Positions 9,085 to 18,005 of a stretch of DNA of 64,000 bases are shown here, piece after piece. The notes beneath the pieces are model-generated. The model did not search any database and was not told the DNA's origin. It saw only the letters and a list, made by a program, of their open reading frames with translations. Source of the stretch: Nocardia sp. alder85J. GTDB taxonomy: Bacteria; Actinomycetota; Actinomycetes; Mycobacteriales; Mycobacteriaceae. The stretch covers positions 1,054,001 to 1,118,000 of the forward strand of contig NZ_JAIUCZ020000001.1 in the NCBI RefSeq assembly GCF_020176955.2, written 5' to 3'. Numbering within the stretch: position 1 is the stretch's first letter; every line of letters starts with the position of its first letter. The translations under genes were made by a program, and so were the position numbers.

Positions 9085-9936
9085 TCACCGTTCGACCACC
9101 AGAGCGCTGCGGTTCAGCACCACCCAGTGCCGGTCGCCTCCACCGGGGTAGCCGCGGCCGGTGTCGTAGGCGTCGTAGCCGCGCGACGCCGCGAACCGGC
9201 CGATATCCTCGTTGATCCACCACTGGTCGTCCAATTCCTGTAGACGGGCGGCGACGCCGGGGGTCTTCCCCATTGCCTCGAGCTGCTCGTACTCATCGCT
9301 CATCCGCGACACCCAGTCGGCGTGCTCGCCGGCCAGAGCGTCGTAGTGAGTGATTCGGGCGTCGGGGCGCAGCGCCATCCGGATGACACCGGCCGGATCG
9401 CCGTCGGCGTAGCCTTGCGCGACCTCGCGCGCCGTGGTCACATAGGTGCCGTTGCCGGAGGCGATCCCCCAGCTCGCGCGCCCCGGGAAGTAGGGGCCGG
9501 ACTTGAATTCCTCGGCGAAACGCGGATCGGTGACGCCGCGGAAGAACTCGCGACCTCCGGCTGCGACAACCGAATCCACCCCCTGAGCGTCGGTCAGCAG
9601 GGGCGTGCGGTCGTAGCCCTGCAACCGGCAGATCTCACCCAGGGCGGGATCGGTGAGACTCTCCGGATCGCCGCTGATTCTGCTGCGAATATCGGAAACG
9701 TCCATGGTGCCGGAAAGATCGCGTCCCGGGACGTAGGTCGACTCCGGTGCCGCCCGGATCGTCTCGGTCCGCCCCGTCGGCGATGCGGTCGGGAATTCGG
9801 TGAAATCCCCGGAGGCGTCGGCCAGTTCGCGGGCACCCAGCCCGGTCCTGAGTTCGCCGGTGACCGGCGGAAGCCCGCCGCGGTATTCACCGGTTCTGGC
9901 AATGGCGGTGGTGAGACGTTCCCTGAGCGCAGTCAT
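9085..9936 (-). CDS. Putative ADP-ribosyltransferase-fold protein
   Basis: A 283-residue protein without a firm family match by eye. The C-terminal half has the order of an ART fold: FFRGV (131-135, an Arg-Gly strand), an ASWGIASGNGTYVTT segment (about 154-168) like the G-x-G-x-Y turn of PARP/ART enzymes, then AREVAQGYA and a closing VVLNRSALVV strand. That ending is common in bacterial ART-like effectors. The N-terminal 110 residues look like a flexible linker. No immunity gene or secretion signal is seen. GGGGAC six bases before the ATG supports the start; a GTG ten codons earlier is possible. The ART assignment is an inference from motif order and needs a profile search. Confidence 0.5.
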   Translation of the reverse strand: MTALRERLTTAIARTGEYRGGLPPVTGELRTGLGARELADASGDFTEFPTASPTGRTETIRAAPESTYVPGRDLSGTMDVSDIRSRISGDPESLTDPALGEICRLQGYDRTPLLTDAQGVDSVVAAGGREFFRGVTDPRFAEEFKSGPYFPGRASWGIASGNGTYVTTAREVAQGYADGDPAGVIRMALRPDARITHYDALAGEHADWVSRMSDEYEQLEAMGKTPGVAARLQELDDQWWINEDIGRFAASRGYDAYDTGRGYPGGGDRHWVVLNRSALVVER

Positions 9937-10176
9937 GACGTCCCCGAACGAGCGGATCAACAACACCTGCCGTTTCCGCCCGAAACCGATCCGGATCGAC
10001 CACCAACTGCATCACTCGACGAGCGGCATCCGGCGAATCCCCCGATGTCGGCCCGCGCTCGTGCTGTCCGAGCACATGATAGAGCCGGACTGTGGCGCAC
10101 TCGCTGCCGCGCCGGCCTCCCAACCGCGGCAAGGTCCGAGCGGCCCGCGCAACCGCAACGGCCGGGAGCTCACGGC

Positions 10177-11505
10177 TCACCCGGGCGGCGGCGCCGACTC
10201 CAGCGGTTTGCCCGCGTCCCGCCAGGCGACCACCCCACCGGCGAGGCTCGCGGCGTCGAAACCGGCGCGGCGGGCCAGGGCGGCGAACCGGGTGGAGGTA
10301 TCGCCGACCGGGCACACGAACACCAGCGGCCGCGACCGCGGGAACGGGATACCCTGGGCGAACATGTCGTCCAGTTGATCGTCGCGGATGTTCACCGCCC
10401 CCGGGACGTGCCCGATCCGGTACGCCATGGCGCCGCGGGTGTCGACCACGGTGGGCCGGGCCGTGGCGTCCAGGGTCTCCAACTCGTCCGGCGACAGCGC
10501 CGGGACCGCGGCCAGCTCCGCGGCGGTGGCCGCCGGCACCCCGGTGGCGGTGCGGCCGAACAGATCCGGGCGGCGTTTGCGCAGATACGACAGGTACGGT
10601 TCGAGCCGGTCACAGACGATCAGCACCGCCACCACCGGCGCCCCGGTGCGCGCGGCCGTCTCCTCGGCCAGCACCTCCAGCGCGGCGGCATACGCGGCGC
10701 CGCTGGTCGGCCCGGCCAGCACACCGTGCCCGGTGGCCAATTCCACGGTCGCCTCGACCGCGCGCACCGCGGTCACCGGCACGATCCGGTCGTAGAAATC
10801 CGGCTGGAACAGGCCCACATCCCACAACTCGGTCTCCGAGCGGATCCCGGGCACGAAATCCGAACGCTCCGACACCACCGCGATCGTCCGCAGCTCCGGA
10901 TTGTGTTTGCGCAGATATGTGGCGGTGCCGCGGGTGGAGCCGGTGGTGCCCAGCCCGCCGATGAGATAGTCGGCGCCGCCCGCATCGGCGAGATCCTCGT
11001 GGATCTCCCGGCCCGTGCCGTGATAGTGGGCCTCGATGTTCTTCTCGTTGGTGTACTGCGACAGATGGTGATACGCGCCCGGGGAGCGGGCCATCGTCGC
11101 CTCGATCACCGAGTACACGTCGTTGGGGGTGGTCGGATCCGGGCATTCCGACAGGCCCGGCAACTCCTCGATCTCGGTGCCGAACAGCTGCAACAACTCC
11201 CGCACCTCGGCGACCTTGATCCGGTTGGTGACCGCGCGCAGCCCCACCCCGTGCAGGGCGCCGAGGATGCGCAGCGCCTTGGCGGTGTTGCCGCTGGACG
11301 CCTCGATCAGCGTCCGCCCCGCCGCGACGATCCCGTCCAGATCATCGCGCAACATGCCCCACGCGACCCGGTCCTTCACCGAGCCGAACGGGTTGTAGTA
11401 CTCCAGTTTCGCGTACAACTCGACTCGCGGCAGTCCGTGCACCGCCGGATCCAGCCGCAGCAGCGGGGTGTTGCCGATCAGGTCGGTGACGTGGTCGTAG
11501 CGCAT
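10177..11505 (-). CDS. Cysteine synthase-like PLP enzyme fused to a rhodanese domain
   Basis: 442 residues. The first 330 or so are a CysK/SbnA-type fold-II PLP enzyme: PLP lysine in NPFGSVKDR, a substrate loop EASSGNTAKAL, and the phosphate-binding loop GGLGTTGSTRG. Enzymes of this group replace the hydroxyl, phosphate or acetyl group of a serine derivative with sulfide or an amine (cysteine or 2,3-diaminopropionate synthesis). The last 100 or so residues are a rhodanese-like domain (VVDTRGAMAYRIGHVPGAVNI) with a Cys in the FVCPVGDTSTR active loop, suited to carry persulfide sulfur. Its ATG overlaps the stop of the decarboxylase gene (TGATG), so the two are translationally coupled. It is the last gene of a four-gene operon. 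Product unknown. Confidence 0.88.
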   Translation of the reverse strand: MRYDHVTDLIGNTPLLRLDPAVHGLPRVELYAKLEYYNPFGSVKDRVAWGMLRDDLDGIVAAGRTLIEASSGNTAKALRILGALHGVGLRAVTNRIKVAEVRELLQLFGTEIEELPGLSECPDPTTPNDVYSVIEATMARSPGAYHHLSQYTNEKNIEAHYHGTGREIHEDLADAGGADYLIGGLGTTGSTRGTATYLRKHNPELRTIAVVSERSDFVPGIRSETELWDVGLFQPDFYDRIVPVTAVRAVEATVELATGHGVLAGPTSGAAYAAALEVLAEETAARTGAPVVAVLIVCDRLEPYLSYLRKRRPDLFGRTATGVPAATAAELAAVPALSPDELETLDATARPTVVDTRGAMAYRIGHVPGAVNIRDDQLDDMFAQGIPFPRSRPLVFVCPVGDTSTRFAALARRAGFDAASLAGGVVAWRDAGKPLESAPPPG

Positions 11506-12971
11506 CACAGCCTCCCGCCGGGCAGGGCGCGGTCGGCCTCGGCCATCCCGGCGGCCGGCTCGTAGTCGAGGTCGCGGCACACCCGGTAGCCGCCGTCGTG
11601 GTGGATCACCGCCAGCTTCGGTGGCAGTGGATGCATCGATGCCGACGCTGCCGACAGATCCATGTGGTAGGCGGCGGTATTGGGGAACACCACCAGATCC
11701 CCGGGACACGGGCAGTACGGCAGCCACACCTTGTGCGCGGTGATCAGATCGCGTTCCAGGCACAACCGGCCCGCGAAGAACACCCCGACCGGGTCGCCGC
11801 CGGACGCGGGCGCACCGGGACCGGGCAGCAGCAGCGGATCGACCATCACCTCCTGATCGGCCGGGGTGACCGTGTCGCGGGACAGGTCGACATGCACCAG
11901 CACACTGCCGTCGGCGGCGCGCTTGACGAATTCGACCCGGGCCACGGTGATCCCGGCGTGATCGACCAGCGCCTTCCCCGGCTCCAGCCACACATCCAGC
12001 AGATTCTCGGCGACCACCTGTGCGACGGTGCGGCTGCCGTGCGCGTCCAGCGGCGCGGCCAGCAGATCGGCGAGCATGCCGGTGGCCGGCACGGTGTTGG
12101 CGTACTTGTGGAACACCGGCGTGCCGTGCACACCGGTGTCGTCGAGATGGAAACCGAAGGTGTTGCCGCCCCACGCCATCGGCTCACCGCGCCCGCGCAG
12201 CGACTCCCGCAACGCCGCGACATACCCGTCGAAAAGGTCGGCGTCGGCGGTGAACACCTGCCGGAACCCGCCGCCGATGTCGAGCACCGACGGCGACAGC
12301 TCCCGCGCGTAGGCGCGTTCGACCAGCGCCAGGCATTCCTGCACCGCCGCCACCCGCTCCCCGAGCTCCCCGGAGTCCAGGTGGAAGGCGAAGCCGCGGA
12401 ACGCGATCCACGCCCGCTGCTCGGCCAGCAGCGTCAGCGCCGCCTCCACCTCGGCCAGCGGCACCCCGAACCGGCTCACCGCCGCCGCCGGGAATCCGGA
12501 CACCCGCAACAGCACCGGCACCCGGGTGTGCCCGCGCGCCAGCTCGGCGATGCGATGCAGTTCCCACAGATTGTCGACGTTGACGGTGACCCCGCTGCCG
12601 ACCAGCTGCCGCAGGAACGTCTCCCCCTTGGGGCCGGTCACCTCGATACGGTCGGCGGTGAATCCGGCGCCGACGGCGGCGGCCAGCTCCTGCGGGGAGG
12701 CGGCGTCGACGGCGATCCCGGCGTGCTCGGCGCGGCGCAGCAACGCTCGCGAGCGATTGGCCTTGTGCGCGTAGCAGATCCGATAGCGGCGCAGCTGCGC
12801 GTCGAGCACACCCTGTAACCGTTGCAGATTGTCGGCGAACACCTGCGGGAACAGCAGATGCGCCGGCGACCCGAACCGGTGCACCGCCGCCGCGGCCGCG
12901 CCCGGGGTGTCGAGGAAGCCGCGCACCAGCGGATGGAGCTTCGCCGGCAGCGCGGGTGGCCGCGGGCTCAT
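11505..12971 (-). CDS. Type III PLP-dependent decarboxylase (Y4yA-like)
   Basis: 488 residues of the alanine-racemase-fold decarboxylase family (DAP/ornithine decarboxylases). Visible features are the PLP lysine in ICYAHKANRS, FHLDSGE, the glycine loop DIGGGFRQ, an EPGKALVDHAG block and the partner-subunit cysteine motif GRLCLERD. Y4yA-like enzymes occur in Rhizobium beside a cysteine-synthase-like gene, in a siderophore-like cluster. Here the same pairing occurs without an IucA/IucC synthetase. The start overlaps the stop of the upstream gene (ATGA) and the stop overlaps the next start. It probably decarboxylates a diamino acid or a product of the neighbouring PLP enzymes; the exact substrate is unknown. 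Confidence 0.85.
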   Translation of the reverse strand: MSPRPPALPAKLHPLVRGFLDTPGAAAAAVHRFGSPAHLLFPQVFADNLQRLQGVLDAQLRRYRICYAHKANRSRALLRRAEHAGIAVDAASPQELAAAVGAGFTADRIEVTGPKGETFLRQLVGSGVTVNVDNLWELHRIAELARGHTRVPVLLRVSGFPAAAVSRFGVPLAEVEAALTLLAEQRAWIAFRGFAFHLDSGELGERVAAVQECLALVERAYARELSPSVLDIGGGFRQVFTADADLFDGYVAALRESLRGRGEPMAWGGNTFGFHLDDTGVHGTPVFHKYANTVPATGMLADLLAAPLDAHGSRTVAQVVAENLLDVWLEPGKALVDHAGITVARVEFVKRAADGSVLVHVDLSRDTVTPADQEVMVDPLLLPGPGAPASGGDPVGVFFAGRLCLERDLITAHKVWLPYCPCPGDLVVFPNTAAYHMDLSAASASMHPLPPKLAVIHHDGGYRVCRDLDYEPAAGMAEADRALPGGRL

Positions 12972-14335
12972 CGCGTGGTTTCCGGCAGCCGCGTGTGCAC
13001 GGCGGCGGTGGGCGGCAGCGTGGCGGCGGTGCCACGCCGCGGCGCCGGCGGCAGCACCGTCGGGTTGTACCCGCTGTCGCGCAACGCCTCGAAGGCCCGA
13101 TGCCGGTTGCGGGGACTGCGGAACTCGGCCACCACCCGCTTACCGATCAGGTCGATCTCGCCGACGGTGATCCGCATCGACTCCAGCACCCCGCCGATGG
13201 TGCGCACACAGTGCTTGCAGTTCATGTCCGGCACATAGAACACATGGTCGTCGGCGGTCAGCGCACCGCCGTCGGAATCGTCGCCGCCGGGGCTGCCGGC
13301 CACCGTGAGCGTCCCGGTGATCGCGGCGAACACCGCCACGAACCGGTCCACCACCACCGGCAACAGCGTGTAATGACCGCCGTCGCCCTGATGCGGCATC
13401 GCGGCCAGGCAGGCCGGGCGGCTGCCCGGCGCCAGCATCGCGTACTGCCGGGAGATCAGATCCAGCTCGTCGTGGTACTTCTCGATCGCCGCCGCCACCG
13501 GCAGGCCCTCGGCGGTGGTGGCGCGACGCATCACCGCGTGCGCGTCGGCGATGGTGGCGTCCTTCATCGCGCGCAGCGTCGCGATGGTCTCGGTGGTGTA
13601 GCGGACGGTGCCGTCGGGCTGCACGGCGAAGGCGACCGGGATCATGCCCCGCCGGTAACTCGACGCCTGCAACTCCCAGTACCAGCGGGTCGCCACCGCC
13701 GCGAAGATGCCGGAATCGCGCATACCGCAAGCGAATTCGGCCGGACTGCGATACGGCGTGGAACCGGACAGCAGCGCGTGCTGGGCCAGTGCGCGGCCGG
13801 TGGCCTCGATCCCGACCCGGAAGATGTCGTTCGGGTCGCCGTCGGTGGTGGTGCCCGCCAGCACCGCGCGGTCCCCGGCGCCGAGCGCGGCGATCCGGTC
13901 CTGCAACGCCGTGTCCTCGGCCAGCGAATGCCACAGCGCCAGCACGGTTTCCCGCATCGCGATCGGCACGATCGGGCCCAGCCCGCCCGCCCGGACATGA
14001 CCGGTGTTGGGAATGCCGTCGCTGTCGGTCCAGGTGATGCGATGGGTCGCGCCGGTCACCTGATCCGGGCGGCACGGGCGCATGTACCGCTCCAGATACA
14101 GCCGCTGCGACAACGTGAGATGACTGTTGGGCTCGGTCCGCATCGCGGTGGCGGTGTAGGTGATCGGGGCCGCCGCGGTCGCGCGCGCGGTGTCCAGCAG
14201 GCCGGGCCGCGCGCGGGCCGAGGATCCGGCGGTGGTGGCCGAGGTGGTCGGACCGAGCAGTCCGGGCCGGGCGAGGTCGGCCAGGATCCGGGAGGCCGCG
14301 CGCCGATCGTACGGCGGCATCGGGTCGGAACTCAT
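12968..14335 (-). CDS. Protein of unknown function with C-terminal heavy-metal-associated domain
   Basis: 455 residues. The first 350 or so match no family I recognise. They are soluble, with no signal peptide or membrane helix, and contain helical stretches such as LTLSQRLYLERYMRPC and conserved-looking RWYWELQASSYRRGM. The C-terminal 75 residues form an HMA fold with the metal-binding motif MNCKHC followed by VRTIGGVLESM, as in CopZ and copper ATPase domains. The coding sequence overlaps both neighbours by four bases (ATGA), so it is an integral member of the PLP-enzyme operon. It may deliver or sense Cu(I)/Zn for the pathway, or use the two cysteines as a sulfur acceptor; both are inferences. 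Confidence 0.8.
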   Translation of the reverse strand: MSSDPMPPYDRRAASRILADLARPGLLGPTTSATTAGSSARARPGLLDTARATAAAPITYTATAMRTEPNSHLTLSQRLYLERYMRPCRPDQVTGATHRITWTDSDGIPNTGHVRAGGLGPIVPIAMRETVLALWHSLAEDTALQDRIAALGAGDRAVLAGTTTDGDPNDIFRVGIEATGRALAQHALLSGSTPYRSPAEFACGMRDSGIFAAVATRWYWELQASSYRRGMIPVAFAVQPDGTVRYTTETIATLRAMKDATIADAHAVMRRATTAEGLPVAAAIEKYHDELDLISRQYAMLAPGSRPACLAAMPHQGDGGHYTLLPVVVDRFVAVFAAITGTLTVAGSPGGDDSDGGALTADDHVFYVPDMNCKHCVRTIGGVLESMRITVGEIDLIGKRVVAEFRSPRNRHRAFEALRDSGYNPTVLPPAPRRGTAATLPPTAAVHTRLPETTR

Positions 14336-15663
14336 CGGACCTCCCTGGTCGGCGCCAGCTCGGCGGCGAGCGCGGCCACGCACCCGACGAACCGGTCGAT
14401 GTCCTCGGCGCTGGTGTAGACGTGTGTGCTGACCCGCACCGAATCCTCGTCGGCCGCGTCGCGCGGCGGGACGCAGTGCGTGCCGGTGCGGACCAGGAAA
14501 CCCAGCTCGGCCAGGACGAAACCCAGGTCGGTGGCGGCGATTCCGGCCAGGGTGAACGACACGATGCCGTAGCCCGCCTCGCAGGGAGCGTGCGCCGGGC
14601 CCGGCAGCAACTCCAGCCCGGGCAGCGGGCGCAGGCCCTCGATCAGCTGCCGGGTCAACCGCCGGTTGTGCTCGGCGATGGCTGCGCGGCCGAGGTCGTC
14701 GAGCACGTCCAGCGCCGCGCCGAGGGCGAGGATGCCGGGGATGTTGGGGGTGCCGCCCTCCATCCGCTCCGGCATCGCCGCGGGCAGCAGACCCGAATCC
14801 GTCACCGCCACACCGGAATTCCCACCCGGCAGGAATGCGGTGAGCTGATCGTGGACGCGACGGCGGCAGTACAGCACGCCGGTGCCGGGCGCCCCGAACA
14901 TCTTGTGCGCGGCCAGCACCGCGAAATCCGCACCCAGTTCCCCGACGTCGACCGGCAGATGCCCGCCGCTCTGACTACAGTCGAAACACAGCAGGATCCG
15001 CGGATCCAGCCGCCCCCGCAATTCCTCCAGCGTGGTCAGCGCACCGAACACGTGATGCAGATGGGTCACCGCGATCAGCCGGGTACGGCCGGTGACCTTC
15101 GCCGCGATGTCGGCGGTATCGGCCTCCCCGTACGCGGTGACCCGGTAGGGCACCAGCCGCAGCCGCCGCCCGAACCGGGCCAGCGTCGCCTGCAACTGCC
15201 GCCACGGATGCACCGTGGACGCGTGATCGCGCGGACTGTAGAGGATCTCGTCACCGTCGTCGAGCGTCGCCAGCCCCCACGACAGCGCGACCGCGTTGAG
15301 CCCCGCGGTGGCCCCGGGGGTGAACACGATCTCGTCGGGAGCCGCGCCCAGGAACCCCGCGGTGCGCTCCCGCACCCGATCCAGCTCCCGCGTCCACCCC
15401 GTCGCCCACGGATAGGTACCCCGCCCGGCATTGGCGGTGCGCGACCGGTGATACAGGTCGAATGCCTCGATCACCGGCACCGGCTTCTGTGTGGTGGCGG
15501 CGCTGTCGAGATACACCTCGGTGGCCTCGGCCAGGGCCGGGAACAACGCGCGCAACGCCTCCGGGCGCACCGGACCACGCCTGGTCGCCACCGCCCGCGG
15601 ATCGGTCGCCGCCGACGCGAAATCGGGCCGTACCGATGGGGGACATGGTGCAGGTGACCGCAT
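14332..15663 (-). CDS. Class V aminotransferase / SufS-like cysteine desulfurase
   Basis: 443 residues. It begins with YLDSAATTQKPVPVIEA, the SufS/CsdA hallmark. It has the nucleotide-like FTPGATAGLNAVA loop, the PLP lysine in VLAAHKMFGAPGTGVLY and a C-terminal RTGTHCVPP that keeps the persulfide-forming cysteine of group II desulfurases. It would take sulfur (or an amino group) from an amino acid and pass it on. No SufE/SufU, SufB, SufC or SufD gene is present, so it is not a Fe-S assembly operon; the rhodanese domain three genes downstream is a plausible sulfur acceptor. A near-perfect ribosome site (GGAGGGAG, seven bases before the ATG) marks it as the operon's first gene. Confidence 0.88.
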   Translation of the reverse strand: MRSPAPCPPSVRPDFASAATDPRAVATRRGPVRPEALRALFPALAEATEVYLDSAATTQKPVPVIEAFDLYHRSRTANAGRGTYPWATGWTRELDRVRERTAGFLGAAPDEIVFTPGATAGLNAVALSWGLATLDDGDEILYSPRDHASTVHPWRQLQATLARFGRRLRLVPYRVTAYGEADTADIAAKVTGRTRLIAVTHLHHVFGALTTLEELRGRLDPRILLCFDCSQSGGHLPVDVGELGADFAVLAAHKMFGAPGTGVLYCRRRVHDQLTAFLPGGNSGVAVTDSGLLPAAMPERMEGGTPNIPGILALGAALDVLDDLGRAAIAEHNRRLTRQLIEGLRPLPGLELLPGPAHAPCEAGYGIVSFTLAGIAATDLGFVLAELGFLVRTGTHCVPPRDAADEDSVRVSTHVYTSAEDIDRFVGCVAALAAELAPTREVR

Positions 15664-15967
15664 CGCGACGCTCCCTCCGGGTCGTACGCTCGGACACCGA
15701 CTCCGCGGCGGTGCCGCTCATGAGGTAACGATACGCACTTTTGCGGGGTGGTTGGAAGCTTCTCGCGGGCAACGGGTTTCAACATCGGCGTGTCGAAAGC
15801 CGGAGCTTCCGGCCAGGTCGCGGCGCGACACTCGCGGAAATCGGCAATGCGGGGCGGAAACCCGCTGTGAGAGCGCCGATTCGAGGTCTCCGCGGTGGCG
15901 CGGATGCGTCGCGAGCAGATGCCGCACGGGGGTGCGGGCCGCGCCCGCAATCGGTACGGTGTCGCCG

Positions 15968-17080
15968 ATGAACAGTTCCCGCCGCCCGGCCGCGGCCGGT
16001 GCGGCGGCCCCGCCCGGCCCGCACACCGGCACCGCCGCCGACGCGGTCACCGCCGTGGTGTCGGCGATCCTGATCACCGGGCTGGCCGGTTGGGCCCGGC
16101 CGCAACCGCCACCGGGTCCGTGGCAGCCGGTCGCGGGCCCCTGGGGCATCCCGTGGCACACCGTGCTCGGCGCCGGCTACCTGCTCACCGCGCTGTGGCT
16201 GCTGGGCCTGGCCGTCGCCCGGCGGCGCGCCGGCGCCGCGGTGATCCCGGCCGGTTACCGCGGCGCCCTGGCGGCGCTGCCGGTGATCCCGGTGTGCCTG
16301 GCCGCGGATGTGCTGTGGCGGAGCCGATTCGGGACCGACACCGGTCTGGCCGCCCTGTTCGAACCAGGGCACGTGGGGCTGGCGACCGCCCTGTTCGTGA
16401 TCGCCTCGGCGTCCGTGCGCGCCGCGGCCGCGCGCACGCTGCCCGGGCAGCCGGTGCCGCTGCGGCAGCTGTGGCCGGCGCTGCTGTCGACCGGCACGGT
16501 CACCGCCCTGGTTCTGCTGTGTCTCGGATACGCCAACGCGATCACCTATCCCGCGGCCACCATCGTGGACCTGCTGTCCCAGCCGGACGGGCCCGCGGTG
16601 CGCGGCCTGGCGTCGGCGCTGGTGATCAGCGCCGCCGTGCTGCTGATCCCGCTGCTGTACCTGGCCCGGCGCTGGCGGATCCCGTTCGGGGCCGCGACGC
16701 TGTCCACCGCGCCCCCGATCGCGGTGTCCGCGGCCGGCACCGGCGGCGGCAACCTGAGTGTGCTGGTGGCGCTGGCGATCGCCGCGGTCGTGGTGGACCT
16801 GCTGGCCCTGTGCCTGGACCCCTGCGCCGCCCGCCCCGCCGCCTACCGCGCCTTCGCCACCGGCGCCGCGTTCTTCACCTGGTCGCTGTACATCGGCGTC
16901 GCCGCGGCGGCCGCCGGACGGGTACCGGACACACCCGGCATGTGGATCGGCGCACCCGTGGTCACCGCCGCCCTGGCCTGGCTGCTGGCCGCGCTGATGC
17001 TGCCCGCCCCCGCCGCCTCGCCCGAACCGGTCACCGGCCCACTGGCTCCCGACGATCCGGACCCCGTCGGCCTGCGCTGA
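15968..17080 (+). CDS. Multi-pass membrane protein of unknown function
   Basis: 370 residues with about eight or nine hydrophobic segments separated by short loops. One loop reads AADVLWRSRFGTDTGLAALF followed by EPGHVGLATALFV. This recalls a mycobacterial/nocardial family of uncharacterised membrane proteins with a D..W...FG.......PxH pattern. The conserved acidic and histidine residues inside the membrane could bind metal or haem, but that is speculation. It is divergent from the PLP operon (about 300 bases between starts) and could share its promoter region. No clear ribosome site is seen before the ATG. Confidence 0.65.
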   Translation: MNSSRRPAAAGAAAPPGPHTGTAADAVTAVVSAILITGLAGWARPQPPPGPWQPVAGPWGIPWHTVLGAGYLLTALWLLGLAVARRRAGAAVIPAGYRGALAALPVIPVCLAADVLWRSRFGTDTGLAALFEPGHVGLATALFVIASASVRAAAARTLPGQPVPLRQLWPALLSTGTVTALVLLCLGYANAITYPAATIVDLLSQPDGPAVRGLASALVISAAVLLIPLLYLARRWRIPFGAATLSTAPPIAVSAAGTGGGNLSVLVALAIAAVVVDLLALCLDPCAARPAAYRAFATGAAFFTWSLYIGVAAAAAGRVPDTPGMWIGAPVVTAALAWLLAALMLPAPAASPEPVTGPLAPDDPDPVGLR

Positions 17081-17287
17081 TCCAGGGCCGCACCGATCAC
17101 GATGCCGTCCCCGGCCCCGGCGGCGCCGACCGGCATTCGATTGCCGTGGCCACCACGGAGATAGGGCCGACACGGCCTTTTCGGCGGTGGCGACCCGATC
17201 GCGGGCCTCGATCCGGCGGCGCCGCGTCAGCGCCTCGAACGCTCGCCCCCGGCGCGGCCCCCTCGGGGCCGGAGGATGTGCGGCCGC

Positions 17288-17812
17288 TCAGTTACCGGCC
17301 GGATCCGGCCCGCCCGGATTGCAGCTCGCCGCGACGGTGGCCTCGTAGCCGACCGCCGGGCGCCACGGTTCCAGGTTCCAGCTCGGCTTCGACGGGGCCG
17401 CCAGGCGCGCCCACTGCCAATGGCATGTGAACTGGTCGTACATGCCGGGGGTGTCGGCGTCGGGGGCCATCGTCAGCACCTCGCCCCACGCCCGGTCCAG
17501 AGCCGTGGGCACCCAGTCGGTGCGGCCGGCGGCGGTCGGGTAGACGTGCAGGCGGCTGCCGTCGGGGTCCTGTGTCCACTCGGTGTGATCGATCAGCGGC
17601 TGGCCGGCGAACCGGTCGCCGGCCGGGCCGCCGGCGATCGGCGCCGCCATCGAAACAGGTTGCGGCGGAACCGGAGCCGGGGAGGTCGCCGCCGGCGCGG
17701 GCCCCACCGCCACCGGAGCCGACTCGTCCGCCGCGCCACAGCCGCTCGCCGCGACCGCCACCAGCAGCAATGCCATCGGCCCCCCGGCCCGCCGCGACCC
17801 GTGTCTCCCCAC
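17288..17812 (-). CDS. DUF2599-family secreted lipoprotein
   Basis: 174 residues. A short basic start (VGRHGSRR), a hydrophobic segment MALLLVAVA and ASGC form a lipoprotein signal with cleavage before Cys. A Pro/Ala-rich linker follows. Then comes the compact DUF2599 domain with LIDHTEWTQDPDGSRLHVYP, AWGEVLTMAP, YDQFTCHWQWA and a second Cys near the end; the last two cysteines probably form a disulfide. The family is restricted to actinobacteria and has no known function. GGAAGGGG seven bases upstream supports the GTG start over longer alternatives, which would bury the signal peptide. Confidence 0.75.
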   Translation of the reverse strand: MGRHGSRRAGGPMALLLVAVAASGCGAADESAPVAVGPAPAATSPAPVPPQPVSMAAPIAGGPAGDRFAGQPLIDHTEWTQDPDGSRLHVYPTAAGRTDWVPTALDRAWGEVLTMAPDADTPGMYDQFTCHWQWARLAAPSKPSWNLEPWRPAVGYEATVAASCNPGGPDPAGN

Positions 17813-18005
17813 CCCGATACCCCTTCCGTCGGATGACCCGGTACCGCGGGGCGCCGGGCGAACCCTGACACGGTACCCGGCGGCCCCGCCGCCGGCGCGC
17901 GGCGGTGATCCCGTGGCGGTTCCCGCGGAAGCGCTGTGGCCGCGCGACACCGGGGGCGGATCGTTCCTGCCCGCCATGTCGCCGCGGTCCACGTACAGTG
18001 GACAG

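Noticed and set aside
9300..11600. A 747-codon plus-strand frame spanning three minus-strand features
   Set aside because: Crosses gene borders and has no coherent domain.
12956..15657. Plus-strand open frames opposite the PLP operon
   Set aside because: Gly/Arg/His-rich antisense products. The minus-strand genes carry intact PLP lysines and overlap as an operon.
14332..15663. Reading the desulfurase gene as part of a Suf/Isc Fe-S operon
   Set aside because: No SufB, SufC, SufD, SufU or scaffold gene is present and its partners are PLP and metal-domain proteins.
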